A stretch of 64,000 bases of DNA, taken from Pontederia crassipes (lineage: Eukaryota; Streptophyta; Magnoliopsida; Commelinales; Pontederiaceae). The position numbers were made by a program, and so were the translations under genes. The notes under the pieces were generated by a model, which saw nothing but the letters and a program-made list of their open reading frames with translations, was not told the origin of the DNA and did not search any database. This document shows positions 1 to 13,400 of this stretch, piece by piece (within the stretch, counting starts at the first letter, position 1; each line of letters opens with the position of its first letter). The DNA lies in NCBI GenBank assembly GCA_030549335.1, contig CM060190.1:70260118-70324117 (forward strand). The letters are read 5' to 3'.

Positions 1-1064
1 CATAGGATTACACAGAGAAGACACTAAACAAAAGGAAACAGTGGAAACATGTTATTGACTGTGACTTGTAAATCAAGGTTAAAGACCTTCTTGACAACTG
101 TTTGAGAAAAAGCATTAGATCGAAAGTTCGACAATCATCTTTCTTCTTCACTGGATATCTTAACCGAGCTATGCACTAGGGTCATGGTCCTTCCGAATGG
201 GAGTTATTGGATTTTACCTAACAGTCATAACTCATAACCTCATAAATAGTTAAATATAATAATAAATTGTATTATCCATACACTACTAACAGTTGACATT
301 AGATTCCTGCAGCAACAAAGGGCGATAAATTTTCTGATTAATATTCAGAGTTCATAATTCAGACTACCTTATAAAATGGCGAGATTAGCCAACTAGAAGT
401 TGATTGACAGGCTTAAGTAATAATTTAACACACTAACAATAAGACATAGAACATAGAGGCGCCGTCCGTTGCATACCAACTTTATAATAAAGAGGATAAA
501 TCTTCCTAAAAAAGCATTAAAAATGATACATAACGGTCCACAGTTATAAATCAATGCTCGCAGAAAATGTACAGACATATGTTTTGCTTCCACAGTCATT
601 TTAAGCTGGAATTCGGAAATAAATGTCAAAACAAAAGGCTAAACTCATCCTAACAACAAAAACAATGACAGATCGAACTCAATATAATAGTGCAAATAGT
701 AACTTTACACCAAAAAATAATCAACTATGCAAAATATAGTACACACTTGAACTAGACAATATGATCCAAGTTTCTGGTTATTAAGTCATTTTGCTTCTAA
801 CACTCGCAATCAATGTTTCAAACTCAGAAGTCTTTGCCCACTAGAACTGTACACAAGCAATATCTCCAGACATAATTCCTAATTTTTAGCGAGGATGTTA
901 TGGTTTGTGTGCATGTTTAAGCTTGACGTTCACTTTGATAGTACCTCATGAACTTTCAAAGTTCAAACATGAATAAACAAAAAGTGCCTAAAAGGAAATT
1001 AAGAGTCTGACTAAACTCTCACTAAGCAACGCGAACTAGTCATAATGGAAGAAAGCCTCCGTAC
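1..1064 (-). other. Presumed intron 2 of the MAP3K epsilon gene
   Basis: AT-rich sequence downstream of the exon-2 donor. I looked on the minus strand for the next kinase exon and did not recognise it. Only short chance open frames occur. An intron longer than 1 kb is the simplest reading. Confidence 0.45.
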
Positions 1065-1354
1065 CATGATAACGTTGAGATCCTCTTGCGGGATATTCTC
1101 CAAGGAGACTTGCTTAATCGCAACGAAATCTCCATTCTCCAAGTCCAGACCTTTGTACACCCTGCCGTACGCTCCCTTCCCAATCTCATCTCCGAGCATC
1201 TACCACCGGGAGAAAGAAGGCATTTAGACCACAACCAGAAACTAACGGAACAACACAACACAAACTCCGGTCAGAAACGGATGGAGTCGCTCACGTATTT
1301 GTTATCAAGCGTCTTCGACTTGTGGAAATGCCCCGCGGCGGCCTGACGGGACAT
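1065..1354 (-). CDS. M3KE1: MAP3K epsilon protein kinase, first two coding exons (gene continues left of the window)
   Basis: Two exons on the minus strand, 1295-1354 (20 codons, starting [20 protein letters not shown]) and 1065-1199 (45 codons), joined by a GT-AG intron. Together they give the start of a Ser/Thr kinase domain: glycine loop GKGAYGRV at residues 27-34 and the ATP-anchoring lysine of VAIK at about residue 49. The N-terminus and the stretch [13 protein letters not shown] match the plant MAP3K-epsilon family (Cdc7/Cdc15-like kinases needed for plasma membrane integrity and pollen development). Exon 2 ends after ATG at a donor GTACGG. The next family exon was not found in the remaining 1 kb, so intron 2 probably runs off the window. 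The other roughly 1,300 residues of a full family member are not here. The family call rests on the conserved N-terminus only. Confidence 0.85.
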
Positions 1355-1800
1355 CTTCCCCAACGCCCGGCGCCCCAAAACCCTAGAACTCCTCTCCGGG
1401 GCGGATCACCACACCAGAAGCGATCCCGGCGCCGCGATCGAAGAATTCAAAATTCCTCCTCCTCGGCTCGTCGGGACGTCGCCGGCATTGATGGAATCTG
1501 CCTCCATCGAGGGCATCCGAGTCCAACAACAACGGGTTATGGATCAGGGACCCGATCTGGGGAGAGGAGCCATCGCCGGCGCTCTTGTTCCCGTCGGGAG
1601 CTCGAGGACGGGGAAAGGGACGGTGTTTACGATATTACTCGGCCGTTGGCGTTGGAATCGGGGGTGGGAGAGGGAGAAAGAGAGAGGTTTTCAAGGGATG
1701 GCGTTAAGGTGTTCGACGCAAGGACGGCGGAGAAATCAGAAAAGAAGAGAAGAGCTCGAGAGCTAACGATTTGGGTTATACAAATAATAATTTGTTGTTG
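1355..1800 (-). promoter_or_regulatory. GC-rich leader/promoter region of the MAP3K epsilon gene
   Basis: About 450 bp upstream of the kinase start codon is far more GC-rich than the flanks and contains CT/GA-rich runs typical of plant 5' leaders. Open frames on the plus strand here (for example 1322-1807) show no conserved features and are probably composition effects. The boundary between leader and promoter cannot be placed by eye. Confidence 0.4.
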
Positions 1801-1951
1801 TTGCTGATATTATCGGGGAACCAAGCAAAAGACAACTGTCAAACATTTGCTTGCCAGTTAACGTCCAATTAGGAAAAAGGTCCCCAATTGACGGCATTTT
1901 GAAGAAAGCCATTTAATTTTTTAAAAAAAATAAGAAATATTTTCTGAATAT

Positions 1952-2488
1952 TAGAGATGAAAGTATCCCGTTAGGGTCAAGTTTTAAATTTTAAAAAAAA
2001 AATTATTATTATTTTTGGGTTAATTTTTAAAATTAAAAAAAATCATCTTAAAATTATTTTAAAAAAATAATAATTAATCTCTGACGGATCAATTTTTTCG
2101 GATGATTTTTTTTGGGCATAATATAATTATATTTTAAAAATATATTTAATAACTTAAAATTAATATAAAAATATTTAGTTTATATTAGATATAAAATATA
2201 CTACTAAAATTTTAAAGTTATTAAATTATAGTTTGATAATATGATAGAAAAGTATGAAATTTTATACAAAAATTATTATATTTATAATAAAATAATTAAT
2301 AACATAAGTGTTAATTATATAAATAAAAAAATTAGTTTCACGAACCCTTATGTTTTTTTGGATGAGGACCTAATTTTAATGGGTGAATTTTAATTTATTA
2401 AAAATCATCCTAAATTATATTCAAACCTTAATTTTAGATTTTTTCGGTTCAATTTTTTTCCAGTCCAATGAATTTTTCTTACGCTTAG
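1952..2488 (-). mobile_element. hAT-like MITE, same family as 36937-37490 in opposite orientation
   Basis: A ~540-bp AT-rich segment that matches the reverse complement of 36937-37490 along its whole length. Shared landmarks include the start (TAGAGATGAAAG here, CAGGGGTGAAAG in the other copy), a middle stretch around GGATCAATTTTTTCGG, and the end (CTTACGC here, CTTACACTCC there). There is no coding capacity. No convincing target-site duplication is visible at this copy, so it is probably old. The hAT assignment rests on the CAGGGGTG-type terminus of the sister copy. Confidence 0.6.
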
Positions 2489-2869
2489 ATAAAAAAGTCC
2501 ATTTCAGCAGTGTAATGTATCATTCTTATTTTTTTTTCAATCCTAGATGTACAGGTGATAATTAATAGATACATCCTAATCAAAGTAAAATTTGAGAACA
2601 ATACAGATAAATCAACGATAAAAGGAAAAATTGTCTAAAAATTTGAAAAAAGTAGAGTGACAATAAAATCACATTAAAGGAAATGAAAATTGCAATCCAC
2701 TCGTGTTTATATACACACGCGTGTATATATATATAATCATTAATACATGAAGGAATTTATCTCCAAAGTGTTTTAGGGAGTCATCATCCAATAGTCTTCC
2801 ATTATCGTTTCACTTGTCGCTTCTAGTAAGTTGTTAAGCCCATTGAGTTTAGTTTTTTTAGTTTAGATA
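2489..2869. other. AT-rich intergenic DNA, nothing recognised
   Basis: No gene-like frame or repeat boundary is visible. A short alternating pyrimidine-purine stretch with CACACGCGTGTATATATATA occurs near 2712. Confidence 0.5.
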
Positions 2870-5404
2870 AATGAGATGAACAAAAATATATCTCCATTTA
2901 GATAAATGCTCATAAGTAATGTTCTCAAAACGGACCGAAACTGATCGATTTCATTGGTTCAATCGTGAATCGATTGTGGTCCAGCTTTTATATACAAAAG
3001 TAGTTTTAATAAAAAAAGCTGATATGAACAGAAAAAAAATTGGAAAATTTTGGTTGAACTGGCAATTCTAGTTCAATCCAATTTTTTTAGTTTTTTTCTT
3101 GAAAAATGAAATAAATGATATCAAATGATAAGTATTCATAAATTTTAAAAATTAAAAGAAAACAAAGAGCAATTAATGAAATAAAGCCCAAATCATAGAA
3201 GATTTAAAAATTAATAGGACAAAATGAAAAGCAAAGTTGAAATATAAGGAAGTTAGATGTAATAAAAAAAATAATGACAGTCTTAGTTCCCTTAATTTTG
3301 GATAGCATTAAGATTTTTAAGCACAAGAGAAATTTTAAAAATAAAACTAGTCATCTCTAAACTCAAAATAAAAATAAGAAATTAAGATTAAAATTTACAC
3401 AAAATTCAAGAATTTTTTTTATAGAAAAAGATAACTTTAAGAAATAAATAATGAGAGGATAGTTATGAGTATATTAAGAGAAAATTCAAGAGTGAATTAT
3501 AATAAAATAAATTAATATGCATCAGTACTATTATATAATTAATAAAAATATAATGATAATATACTTTTTATTGTGATTTTCAATAAGCATTAATTTTTAA
3601 TATACAATAAATGATATTTTGCATTAATTTAATTATTATATTTATATTATAGTGTTTTACGTATGATATTTTTATTTAAGATTATTATAAAATAATATTA
3701 TTTTTTAAAAAAATATAAGATGAGTTTCAATTCGTTCAAATATCAATTAAAATGTTGTAGACGTGAAAACAAAAATGCACTTATGATAAGAATTAAACAA
3801 AAATCGTTATTTTAGCATAATCCAAGTTATTTTTTAGGTGTTAAGTGAAAATTACTTTATTCAAATGTTTATTCTGAAAATTCTTTGTCTAGTTTCAACA
3901 CGTGTCCTTGAAGTGTTAAGATGAAAAAAATTTCGAGATCAATATTTTGTTAAACTTTTTATATTTTATTTTTCACTAATTTCTTCAATTGCTTTTTAAT
4001 TAAATAAAATATCTTACTAGAGAATTTTTCTTCAACTTTTTTTATTCCAATCGGATAGTTTTAGCGTGCAAGGGAATTTTGTCAAACTTTTTATATTATG
4101 TTTTCAACCACTTTCTTCATTTTTTTTAAATAAATATAGGATGAGGTTCAATTCGTTCAAATATCAATTAAATTGTTGTGAACGTGAAAATAAAAATACA
4201 CTTATGAATTATTATAAGAATTAAACAAAAATATTAATTTTGTGCATCATCAATGATCAAAATTATACAAAAGATTAAAAAATGCACAAATAACATATAT
4301 AAGTTGTCTTTCGTAACATGGTATATAAATTATTTACAGATTTTTTCTATTATGTACATATGAATCTCAATGATGATAATTATTACTAAAATAATTTTAA
4401 AATCATGCAAAGTGCGAAGGATTTACCTATTTAGTATTATTTTATCATTTGAAATTTTATCATAATAGAAACAAGGTGGAATTTTAGAGTTTGAGTTATT
4501 GTGAATGCAGAATATTATATTGGAAGCTCCACCTGTTGAGTTATTGGAGACGATATTATCGAATTAGTTGAGTTTGACGGAGATTTGACCTTTAATTTGT
4601 GAACAATGCACATGTACTCATTATCACTTTCTAAACACTCAACTGACAATTCAAAAAAAACAAAAAAATCTATTGTAATTATGGCCCATAAGTATTATTA
4701 AATCTTGCATACGTATAAGCGACAAAATCTATAAACGTTCTCTTGGTATACATATAAACGATCCCAGACTTATTTTTCGGAACACGATTTCAAAGGTGTG
4801 TATGCAGAACTATGCTGAAATTTGAAGTTGATTATAAAAGATTAATTCCAAAAGCTTAAGAATACTAATTATCATTTCTTTTAGTGTCAAAATTAGCCAC
4901 AAAAGAATATTAGTTATTTAAATCACCCTCAAATATTCTAAAAAATCGAGCAATTAATTAGCCTCATAAATGGGAGATTTAAATACATATGATTTCTTTC
5001 CAACACCATTTAACCAAAAAAAAATACTGTATTCATATGTTCTTGTTGGGAAAAAAATATGAATAAAATAAGTGTGAGACACCAATGAATATTTCTCTTT
5101 GAGAGTACATTACTACAAACTCTTAGGCTGCATTCGGAGTAGCTTAATGCCATAGAAAAATAGCAAACTTTTTTAAAAGCAAGCTTGCTTTGACTTTTGT
5201 TCATTCGATATTATCCCATCTTTTTTCTCAAAGCTCGCAATTTGTTGTAAAAAATAGAGTGCATAAAAGAAAACAGATGAAAAAATGTCATACTCTCCTA
5301 TAGCATTCCAAATGCAACCTTATAATATGTTTAGATATTGCCTCCTTAAAAGGAATGGAAAGTAATGAAAGAGAGAAAGTAAAGTAATGGAAGAGAAAGA
5401 AAGT
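2870..5404. repeat. Upstream repeat array, unit 1
   Basis: First of about four related ~3-kb units. It opens with a block around 2870-3780 (start AATGAGATGAACAAAAATAT) that recurs at 5405-6320 and 12065-12980. It then has a block at 3817-4780 shared with 10477-11390. It ends with a promoter-like block near 4780-5030 and an X block near 5107-5350 (AAACTTTTTTAAAAGCAAGC). No protein-coding capacity is visible. The unit is very AT-rich. Confidence 0.7.
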
Positions 5405-8292
5405 TAATGAAATGAACAAAAATATATCTCCATTTAGATAAATGCTCATAAGTAATGTTCTCAAATCGGACCGAAATCGATCGATTCCATTGGGGACGGT
5501 TGGTCTGGTCCAGCTTTTATATACAAAACTAGTTTTAATAAAAAAAACTGATATGAACGAAAAAAATTTGGAAAAATCGGGTTGAACTGGCAATTCTGGT
5601 TCAATCCAATTTTTTTTGCTTTTTTCTTGAAAAAGGAACTAAATGATATCAAATGGTGAGTATTCATAAATTTTAAAAATTAAAAGGAAACAAAGAGCAA
5701 TTAATGAAATGAAGCCCAAATCATAGAAGATTTAAAAATTAATAGGACAAAATGTAAAGCAAAGTTGAAATATAAGGAAGTTAGATGTAATAATAAAATA
5801 ATGATAGTCTTAGTCCCCTTAATTTTGGGTGGTATTAAGTTTTTTAAGCACAAGAGAAATTTTAAAAATAAAACTAGTCATCTCTAAACTTAAAATAAAA
5901 ATAATAAATTAAGATTAAAATTTACAAAAAAATTCAAGAAAATTTTTTATGGCAAAAGATAACTTTAAGAAATAAATAATGGGAGGTTAGTTATAAGTAG
6001 ATTAAGAGAAAATTCAATACTAAATTATAATAAAATAAATTAATATGCCTCAGTACTATTATATAATTAATAAAAATATAATGATAATATACTTTTTATT
6101 GTGATTTTCAATAAGCATTAATTTTTAATATACAATAAATGGTATTTTGCATTAATTTAATTATTATTTTTATATTGTAGTTTATTACATATGATATTTT
6201 TATTTAAGATTATTAGAAAATAATATTATTTTAAAAAAATATAAGACGAGTTTCAATTCCTTCAAATATCAATTAAAATGTTGTAGACGTGAAAAAAATG
6301 CACTTATGATAAGAATTAAACAAAATAGAAATTTTACGCATCATCAATGATAAAAATTATACGAAAGATTAAACAAATGCACAAATAACATATATCAGGT
6401 GCCTTTCACAACACGGTACATAAATTATTTACATATTATTGCTATTATGTTCATATGAATATCAATGATGATAATTATTAATAAAATAATTTTAAATTTG
6501 TGAAAATTGCAAAAATACACCTAATTAATATCATTTTATTAAGAGTATGATACTCGTTTAACAACTTTTGAAAATTTATGATAATACCAACAGGATGAAG
6601 TTGTAAGTGGCTCGTACTCGCTTAAGTAATTTTTATAAATGTAGAATATTTAATTGGAATCTTCACTTGTCTATTAGGTGCATGAACGAAACATTCTTAT
6701 TGAATTAGTTGGATTCGATGGTGATATAGCTTTCAATATGTAGCTATTGCATATAATCGTTAGCACAACACAAATTAAAACCGTTGACACTGCTTTTTAG
6801 ACATCGAGAATAGGCAACAAAAAAAAATCTATGATAAGTATGGCATATAAGTATTATTACAAGTGTTTAAAATCGCACTGGACTGACTGTTTTGATCGAT
6901 TCAATTGCAAATCATCCATCTGTCCATTCTAGTTTGGTACAAAAATCGGAGTGCTAAAAAATCAAATTTAATGGGGCGATCGAAACCGAGTCGAACCGAA
7001 AATTCGGTTCAATTCATTTAAAAAAAATAAAAAATCTGAACTAATACTAGAAAACAAATAGAAAAGGGAAGTGTATTATAGTATGAATGGTGGGAGAATA
7101 GAAAGAATGAGAAAAATAAGGGATTATATTTTATAAGGGGAGAAAAATAAGGGATTAGATTTTATAAGATGAATGTAAAAAAGGATATTAGTATTAAGGA
7201 AAGTAAATTTGAATTTGAAAATAAAAGATAGGAAATTAATAGTAAAGTCAAATTTAAATAAAAGAAAAGATTATCATGAACTTAAATAAGATGATAATTT
7301 AAATAAGTACAAATAATTATATTAAAATTCAAGACATAAGTAATATAATAATTTTTATAGTACGATCTTAAAAAAATAATATGAAGAAAGTTTCAAAATT
7401 ATAAAATAAAATGTAGGAAGATAGTAATAAAGATACATTTAAATAAAAAATAAACTTATTCATGAAATAGTTAAATATGAAATTAATAAAATTTAATTAG
7501 AACTAATATATTTTTTAAAATATTAAAAAATAATTTATTAATATATGATTAATTTAAAATGATGATTATTATTAACATATTATTTCATTATTTATTACCT
7601 TTTATACTTTAATTTATAATATATTTTCTTGAAGTAGTAAAAATAATATTATTTTCATAAAATATTGAATTGATTGAATCGAACAAATCATGACGTATCG
7701 GTTTGATTTTAAAAACATTGATTATTACATCCTACGGAAGTGACAAAATATGTAAATATTTTCTTGGTATACGTATAAATGATGCATCACGGACTTATTC
7801 AGAACACCATATTTTTTCAATTGGAAAAAAAGAATAATATCAATAGTGTATGCGCAGAACTAAGTGGAAACTTTGAACTTCATTATAAAAGATCAATTCC
7901 AAATTCTTAAGATTCCATAATTATCCTTTATTTTAGCATCAAAATCAGCTAGAAAGGATGATTAGATATTTAAATTCCCCCAAATATTCTAAAAAATCAG
8001 ACAAATAATTAGCCCAAGAAATGGGAAATGATCTATATTTCTTTGCAATGCTATTTAACCACAAAAACAAAGCTTATCTGTTTAATATTACATAACCATA
8101 AATTGCCAATGAATTATATTCTCTCTCTCCCCATGAAAACGACCTAAACACAATCTATACAAAGAAACAAAATAGCAAATCAATTTCTCTCTCTCCAATC
8201 TCCATCAATTTCCCACCAATTCCTCAATCCCTCCCCTCTCTTTTTAATCGTTCCGATTAAAAAAAAAATATTGCTCCTCCGTAGATTGACAT
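3817..8292. repeat. Large direct duplication, copy 1
   Basis: This ~4.5-kb segment is repeated at 10477-14885 in the same orientation, with an offset close to 6,660 bp at the left and about 6,595 bp at the right. The left edges both read TCCAAGTTATTTTTTAGGTG. The right edges both read GTAGATTGACAT. Differences are scattered substitutions and small indels. The right end of copy 2 lies about 125 bp before the DUF538 start codon, so copy 1 carries a second copy of that gene's proximal promoter with no coding region after it. Confidence 0.75.
6863..7717. mobile_element. Nonautonomous DNA-transposon-like element with GTTTTAAAATCGG-type ends
   Basis: Both ends carry related inverted motifs: GTTTAAAATCGCACTGGACTG at the left, and a right end whose reverse complement reads GTTTTTAAAATCAAACCGAT. 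Internal runs of CGGTTCAATT/AACCGA are typical of this kind of plant repeat. A second copy sits at 13513-14312 because the whole block is duplicated. There are no open frames. The superfamily cannot be assigned from the sequence alone. Confidence 0.4.
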
Positions 8293-8706
8293 AGTACATT
8301 ATTGTCAAACTCTTATTATGCGTTTGGAGCAGGTTAGTGCCATATCAAAATAACAAACTTTTTTAAAAGCAAGCTTGGTTTGGTTTTTGTTCACTTTATA
8401 TTTTCTCATCTTTTTCCGAAAGCTCAAATTTTGTTGTAAAGAATAGAATCTGCAAAGAAAAACACATGAAAAATGTCATCAAATGATACAACAACTTTTT
8501 AATAACATCCCAAATGCACTCCTATGTTTAAATATTGTATCATTAAAATTATGTCTGGATGAATACTCATTAAGGAAAAAATAAAAAAAATAGGAGAAGA
8601 AAAGGAAAAAGAAATTTTATATTTCAAATTGAGATTGAAACAAAATAACATAAAAAGAGAAAATGAAGATTCCCATACATTTCTCCCCTTTAAACTTTTA
8701 TCCAAT
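8293..8706. repeat. Third X block, following the duplicated promoter segment
   Basis: Sequence from about 8297 (CATTATTGTCAAACTCTTAT, then AACAAACTTTTTTAAAAGCA) is a diverged copy of blocks at about 5107 and 11766. It shows that the ~3-kb unit boundary lies directly after the promoter-like segment. Confidence 0.55.
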
Positions 8707-9711
8707 ATTTAAAAAATCGGTTCAGACCAGACGGTTCAATCGGTCGGATCATGAACCAGTTATAAAATTGATCTGGTTTAATAGTAAAATAAAAAATGAT
8801 AAAAAATCGGGTTGCCTTAGAAAAAATTGGGTTAAACCGGGTTTAACCCAGCTTTTATTTTTTTCTGAAACATTAAAATATAGAAGATTTTATTAGAGGA
8901 TTCAATGTTGAAATAATTTTATATTAAAATTGGAAGGTTACGTACGTGAAAGAATACAAAAAAGAAAAATCATTCAAATTCAAATAAAAAGATTTTATTA
9001 GAGGATTGAATGTTTAAATAATTTATATTAAAATTGAAAAGTCGTGCACGTGAAAGGATACAAAAAAGGAAAAAAATCAAATTCAAATAAAAAGATTTTA
9101 TTAGGGGGATTGAATGTTTTATGATTTTATATTAAAATTGGAAAGTTATGGACTTGAAAGGATACAAAAAAAGGAAAAAAGTTCAAATTCAAATAAAAAA
9201 ATGAAAGGAAACTTTTTGAAACCTTGATCGAAGGAAATGAATCAAAATGGAAACAATTATTAATTAAATAAAATAAAAAAGAATTATATATTAAAAGAGA
9301 ATAAAATCTGGTAATGATATATTAGTAATAAATTTAGATTATTATATTACGTAATAATAAAAAAAAATTGCTAAAATAGAAATAGATTATTAATAAAATC
9401 AAATAAAATAATTTATATTAAGAAGGGAAATAAATTCTGATGATAATATGTCAGTAATAAATTTGAATTGACATTAAATTTAAATTATTATATCAGTAAT
9501 AATAAAAAAATAAAATTATCATGCGGTAAAAATAATAATTATTTAATTAGGTTAATTATTTTTATACTAATTTATATAAAATTTACTCACAAATAATTAT
9601 AAATAATATTATTATATAAAAATTCGATTGAACCAATTGACTCCCGGTTGAACCGATCGAACTTCGACCCGATTGGCACACCAATCTGATCTCTGATCCG
9701 ATTTTTAAAAC
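8707..9711. mobile_element. ~1-kb nonautonomous DNA-transposon-like element
   Basis: The left end reads TTTAAAAAATCGGTTCAGACC. The right end, reverse-complemented, reads TTTTAAAAATCGGATCAGAG. These look like imperfect inverted termini rich in CGGTT/AACCG words. The interior holds a three-fold tandem repeat (8886-9199) and no coding sequence. It lies in the spacer between the two large duplication copies, so it is not itself duplicated. Confidence 0.4.
8886..9199. repeat. Three tandem copies of a ~104-bp repeat
   Basis: Copies start at about 8886, 8991 and 9094. Each opens with GATTTTATTAGAGG (third copy GATTTTATTAGGGG) and contains GAAAGGATACAAAAAAGG or a close variant. Periods are 105 and 103 bp. 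The function is unknown. Confidence 0.75.
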
Positions 9712-10476
9712 ATTACTTTTATCCAAACAAGGGAAAAAAATTTTGCCTTCCCCTCCCCCTCTTGACCATTCATTCAACTCAATCCAAGCATAGTGTAAAA
9801 TAAATGAAAGGTAATGAAATGAAAACGACTCAAAGTTGGGAACCAATCGTGTAATTTATAAAAATGACAACATTCATGTCATTTAAGCAAAAGAGTATTA
9901 TGTGTAAACTTTGTTTCATCAATGTTTTTAGAATCAAACCGGCGATCGAACTGGACTTCTTATCAGTTCGCGATTGGACCGAGTTTGACCGGAATGAAGT
10001 AGATTTTATACAATTCATTTGGAAATGAGGAGAAAGATATATTTAAAACAAATTCCATTTTTTTATCATGCAAACTAACACATATAAATATGTATATAAA
10101 AAAATAAAATCATCTAACTAAAATTATTATTTAACATTTATTTCTTCATTTCTCGATCAAATAAGGGTAATCTTCACTTTAATATTTTATTTTCTTGACA
10201 TCATTTTTCTTATCATTCTTTACCCTTCCTTTTTTTGATGAATTTTAAACCAAAAGGTTATCCCCATTTTGTTTCTAACGGATGTTTTCTTCAATATTAA
10301 TTATTAAAATATAAAATTAATATGTTAGATTTGTTATTCATATTTTTTTATTCTTGTTTAATTAAAAAATGAGTATTTGGAATAAAATAGAGAGAAAAGA
10401 CGTAATTTAGTAATTCATACTATAAAAATGAATATCAAATATGAGTTGAGATGCTTTTTTATATTCAAGTTGTTAA
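9712..10476. other. AT-rich spacer between the two large duplication copies
   Basis: No gene recognised. Around 9925-10005 there is another short GGTT/AACC-rich stretch (AATCAAACCGGCGATCGAAC) resembling the ends of the transposon-like elements nearby. Short open frames here are composition artefacts. Confidence 0.45.
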
Positions 10477-13400
10477 TCCAAGTTATTTTTTAGGTGTTAG
10501 GTGAAAATTACTTTATTCAAATGTTTATTCTTAAAATTCTTTGTCTAGTTTCAACACGTGTCCTTGAAGTGTTAAGAGGAAAAAAATTTCGAGATCAATA
10601 TTTTGTTAAACTTTGTATATTTTATTTTTCACTAATTTCTTCAATTGCTTTTTAATTAAATAAAATATCTTACTAGAGAATTTTGCTTCAACTTTTTTAT
10701 TCCAATTGGATAGTTTTAGCATGCAAAGGAATTTTGTCAAACTTTTTATATTATGTTTTCAACCACTTTCTTCATTTCTTTAAAATAAAATATAAGATGA
10801 GGTTCAATTCGTTCAAATATCAATTAAATTGTTGTGAAGTTGAAAATAAAAACACACTTATGAATTATGAGAACAATTAAACAAAAATATTAATTTTGTG
10901 CATCATCAATGATCAAAATTATACAAAAGATTAAAAAATGCACAAGTAACATATATCCGTTGTCTTTCATAACATGATATATAAATTATTTACATATTTT
11001 TTCTATTATGTACATATGAATCTCAATGATGATAATTACTAAAATAATTTTAAAATCGTGCAAAGTGCGAAGGATTTAACTAGTTAGTGTTATTTTATCA
11101 TTTGAAAATTTATCATAATAGAAACAAGGTGGAATTTTAGAGTTTGAGTTATTGTGAATGCAAAATATTGGAAGCTCCACCTGTTGAGTTATTGGAGACG
11201 ATATTACCGAATTAGTTGAGTTTGACGGAGACTTGACCTTTAATTTGTGAATTAGGCACATATACTCATTATCACTTTCTAGACACTCTGACAATTTAGA
11301 AAAAAAATCTATTGTAATTATGGCCCATTAAGTATTATTACATAAGCGACAAAATCTATAAACGTTCTCCTGGTATACATATAAACGATCATCGATTTAT
11401 TTTTCGGAACACGATATTTTTTCAATTGGAAAAGAAGAAATAATATCAAAGGTGTGTATGCATAACTATGCTGAAATTTGAAGTTGATTATAAAAGATTA
11501 ATTCCAAATTCTTAAGAATCCTAATTACCATTTCTTTTAGCGTCAAAATCAGCCACAAAATAAGATTAGTTATTTAAATCACCCTCAAATATTCTAAAAA
11601 ATTGAGCAATTAATTAGCCTCATAAATGGGAGATTTAAATACATACGATTTCTTTCCAACGCCATTTAACCACAAAAATACTTTATTCATATGTTCTTGT
11701 TGGAAAAAAAAAGAATATGGATAAAATAAGTGAGAGACACCGATGAATCTTTCTATTTGAGAGTACATTACTACAAACTCTTAGGCTGCATTCGGAGTAG
11801 CTTAATGCCATAGCAAAATAGCAAACCTTTTTAAAAGCAAGCTTGCTTTGACTTTTGTTCATTCGATATTTTCCCATCTTTTTTTCTCAAAGCTCACAAT
11901 TTGTTGTAAAAAATAGAGTGCATAAAAGAAAATAGATGAAAAAAATGTCATACTCTCTTATAGCATCCCAAATGCAACCTTATACTATGTTTAGATATTG
12001 TCTCGTTTAAAGGAATTGAAGGTAATGAAAAAGAAAGTAAAGTAATGGAAGAGAAAGAAAGTTAATGAAATGAACAAAAATATATCTCCATTTAGATAAA
12101 TGCTCATAAGTAATGTTCTCAAACCGGACCGAAACCAATCGATTCCATTGGTTCAATCGTGAATAGACTGTCGTCTGGTCCAGCTTTTATATACAAAACT
12201 AGTTTTAATAAAAAAAACTGATATGAATGGAAAAAATGGAAAAATCGAGTTGAACTAGCAATTCTGGTTCAATCCAATTTTTTTAGTTTTATTTCTTGAA
12301 AAAGGAAATAAATGATATCAAATGGTAAGTATTCATAAATTTTAAAAATTAAAAGGAAACAAAGAGCAATTAATGAAATGAAGCCCAAATCATAGAAGAT
12401 TTAAAAATTAATATGACAAAATGAAAAGCAAAGTTGAAATATAAGGAAGTTAGATGTAATAATAAAATAATGACAGTCTTAGTCCCCTTAATTTCGGGTG
12501 GCATCAAGTTTTTTAAGCACAAGAGAAATTTTAAAAATAAAACTAGTCATCTCTAAACTTAAAATAAAAATAAGAAATTAAGACTAAAATTTACACAAAA
12601 TTCAAGAAATTTTTTTATGGCAAAAGATTTAAGAAATAAATAATGAGAGGATAGTTATAAGTAGATTAAGAGAAAATTCAAGAGTGAATTATAATAAAAT
12701 AGATTAATATGCCTCAGTATTATTATATAATTAATAAAAATATAATGATAATATACTTTTTATTGTGATTTTCAATAAACATTAATTTTTAATATACAAT
12801 AAATGATATTTTTACATTAATTTAATTATTATTTTTATATTGTATTTTTTACGTATGATATTTTTATTTAAGATTATTAGAAAATAATATTATTTTTTTT
12901 AAAAAAATATAAGATGAGTTTCAATTTGTTGAAATATCAATTAAAATGTTGTAAACGTGAAAAAAATGCACTTATGATAAGAATTAAACAAAATATAAAT
13001 TTTACGCATCATCAATGATAAAAATTATACAAAAGGTTAAACAAATGCACAAATAACATATATCAGGTGCCTTTCACAAATGGTACATAAATTATCTACA
13101 GATTATTGCTATTATGTGCATATGAAATATCAATGATGATAATTATTAATAAAATAATTTTAAATATGTGAAAATTGCAAAAATACACCTAATTAATATC
13201 ATTTTATTAAGAGTACGAGACTCGTTTAACCACTTTTGAAAATTTATGATAATACCAACAAGATGGATCGCATAAGTAATTTTTATAAATGTATAATATT
13301 TAATTGGAATCTTCACCTATCTATTAGGTGCATGGACGAAACATTCTTATTGGATTAGTTGGACTCGATGGTGATCTAGCCTTCAATATGTAGCTAGTGC

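Noticed and set aside
1322-1807. 161-codon plus-strand frame
   Set aside because: Arg/Ser-rich composition over the GC-rich leader of the kinase gene, without conserved features.
9583-10018. Two minus-strand frames
   Set aside because: They lie across GGTT/AACC-rich transposon ends and AT-rich DNA; no protein features.
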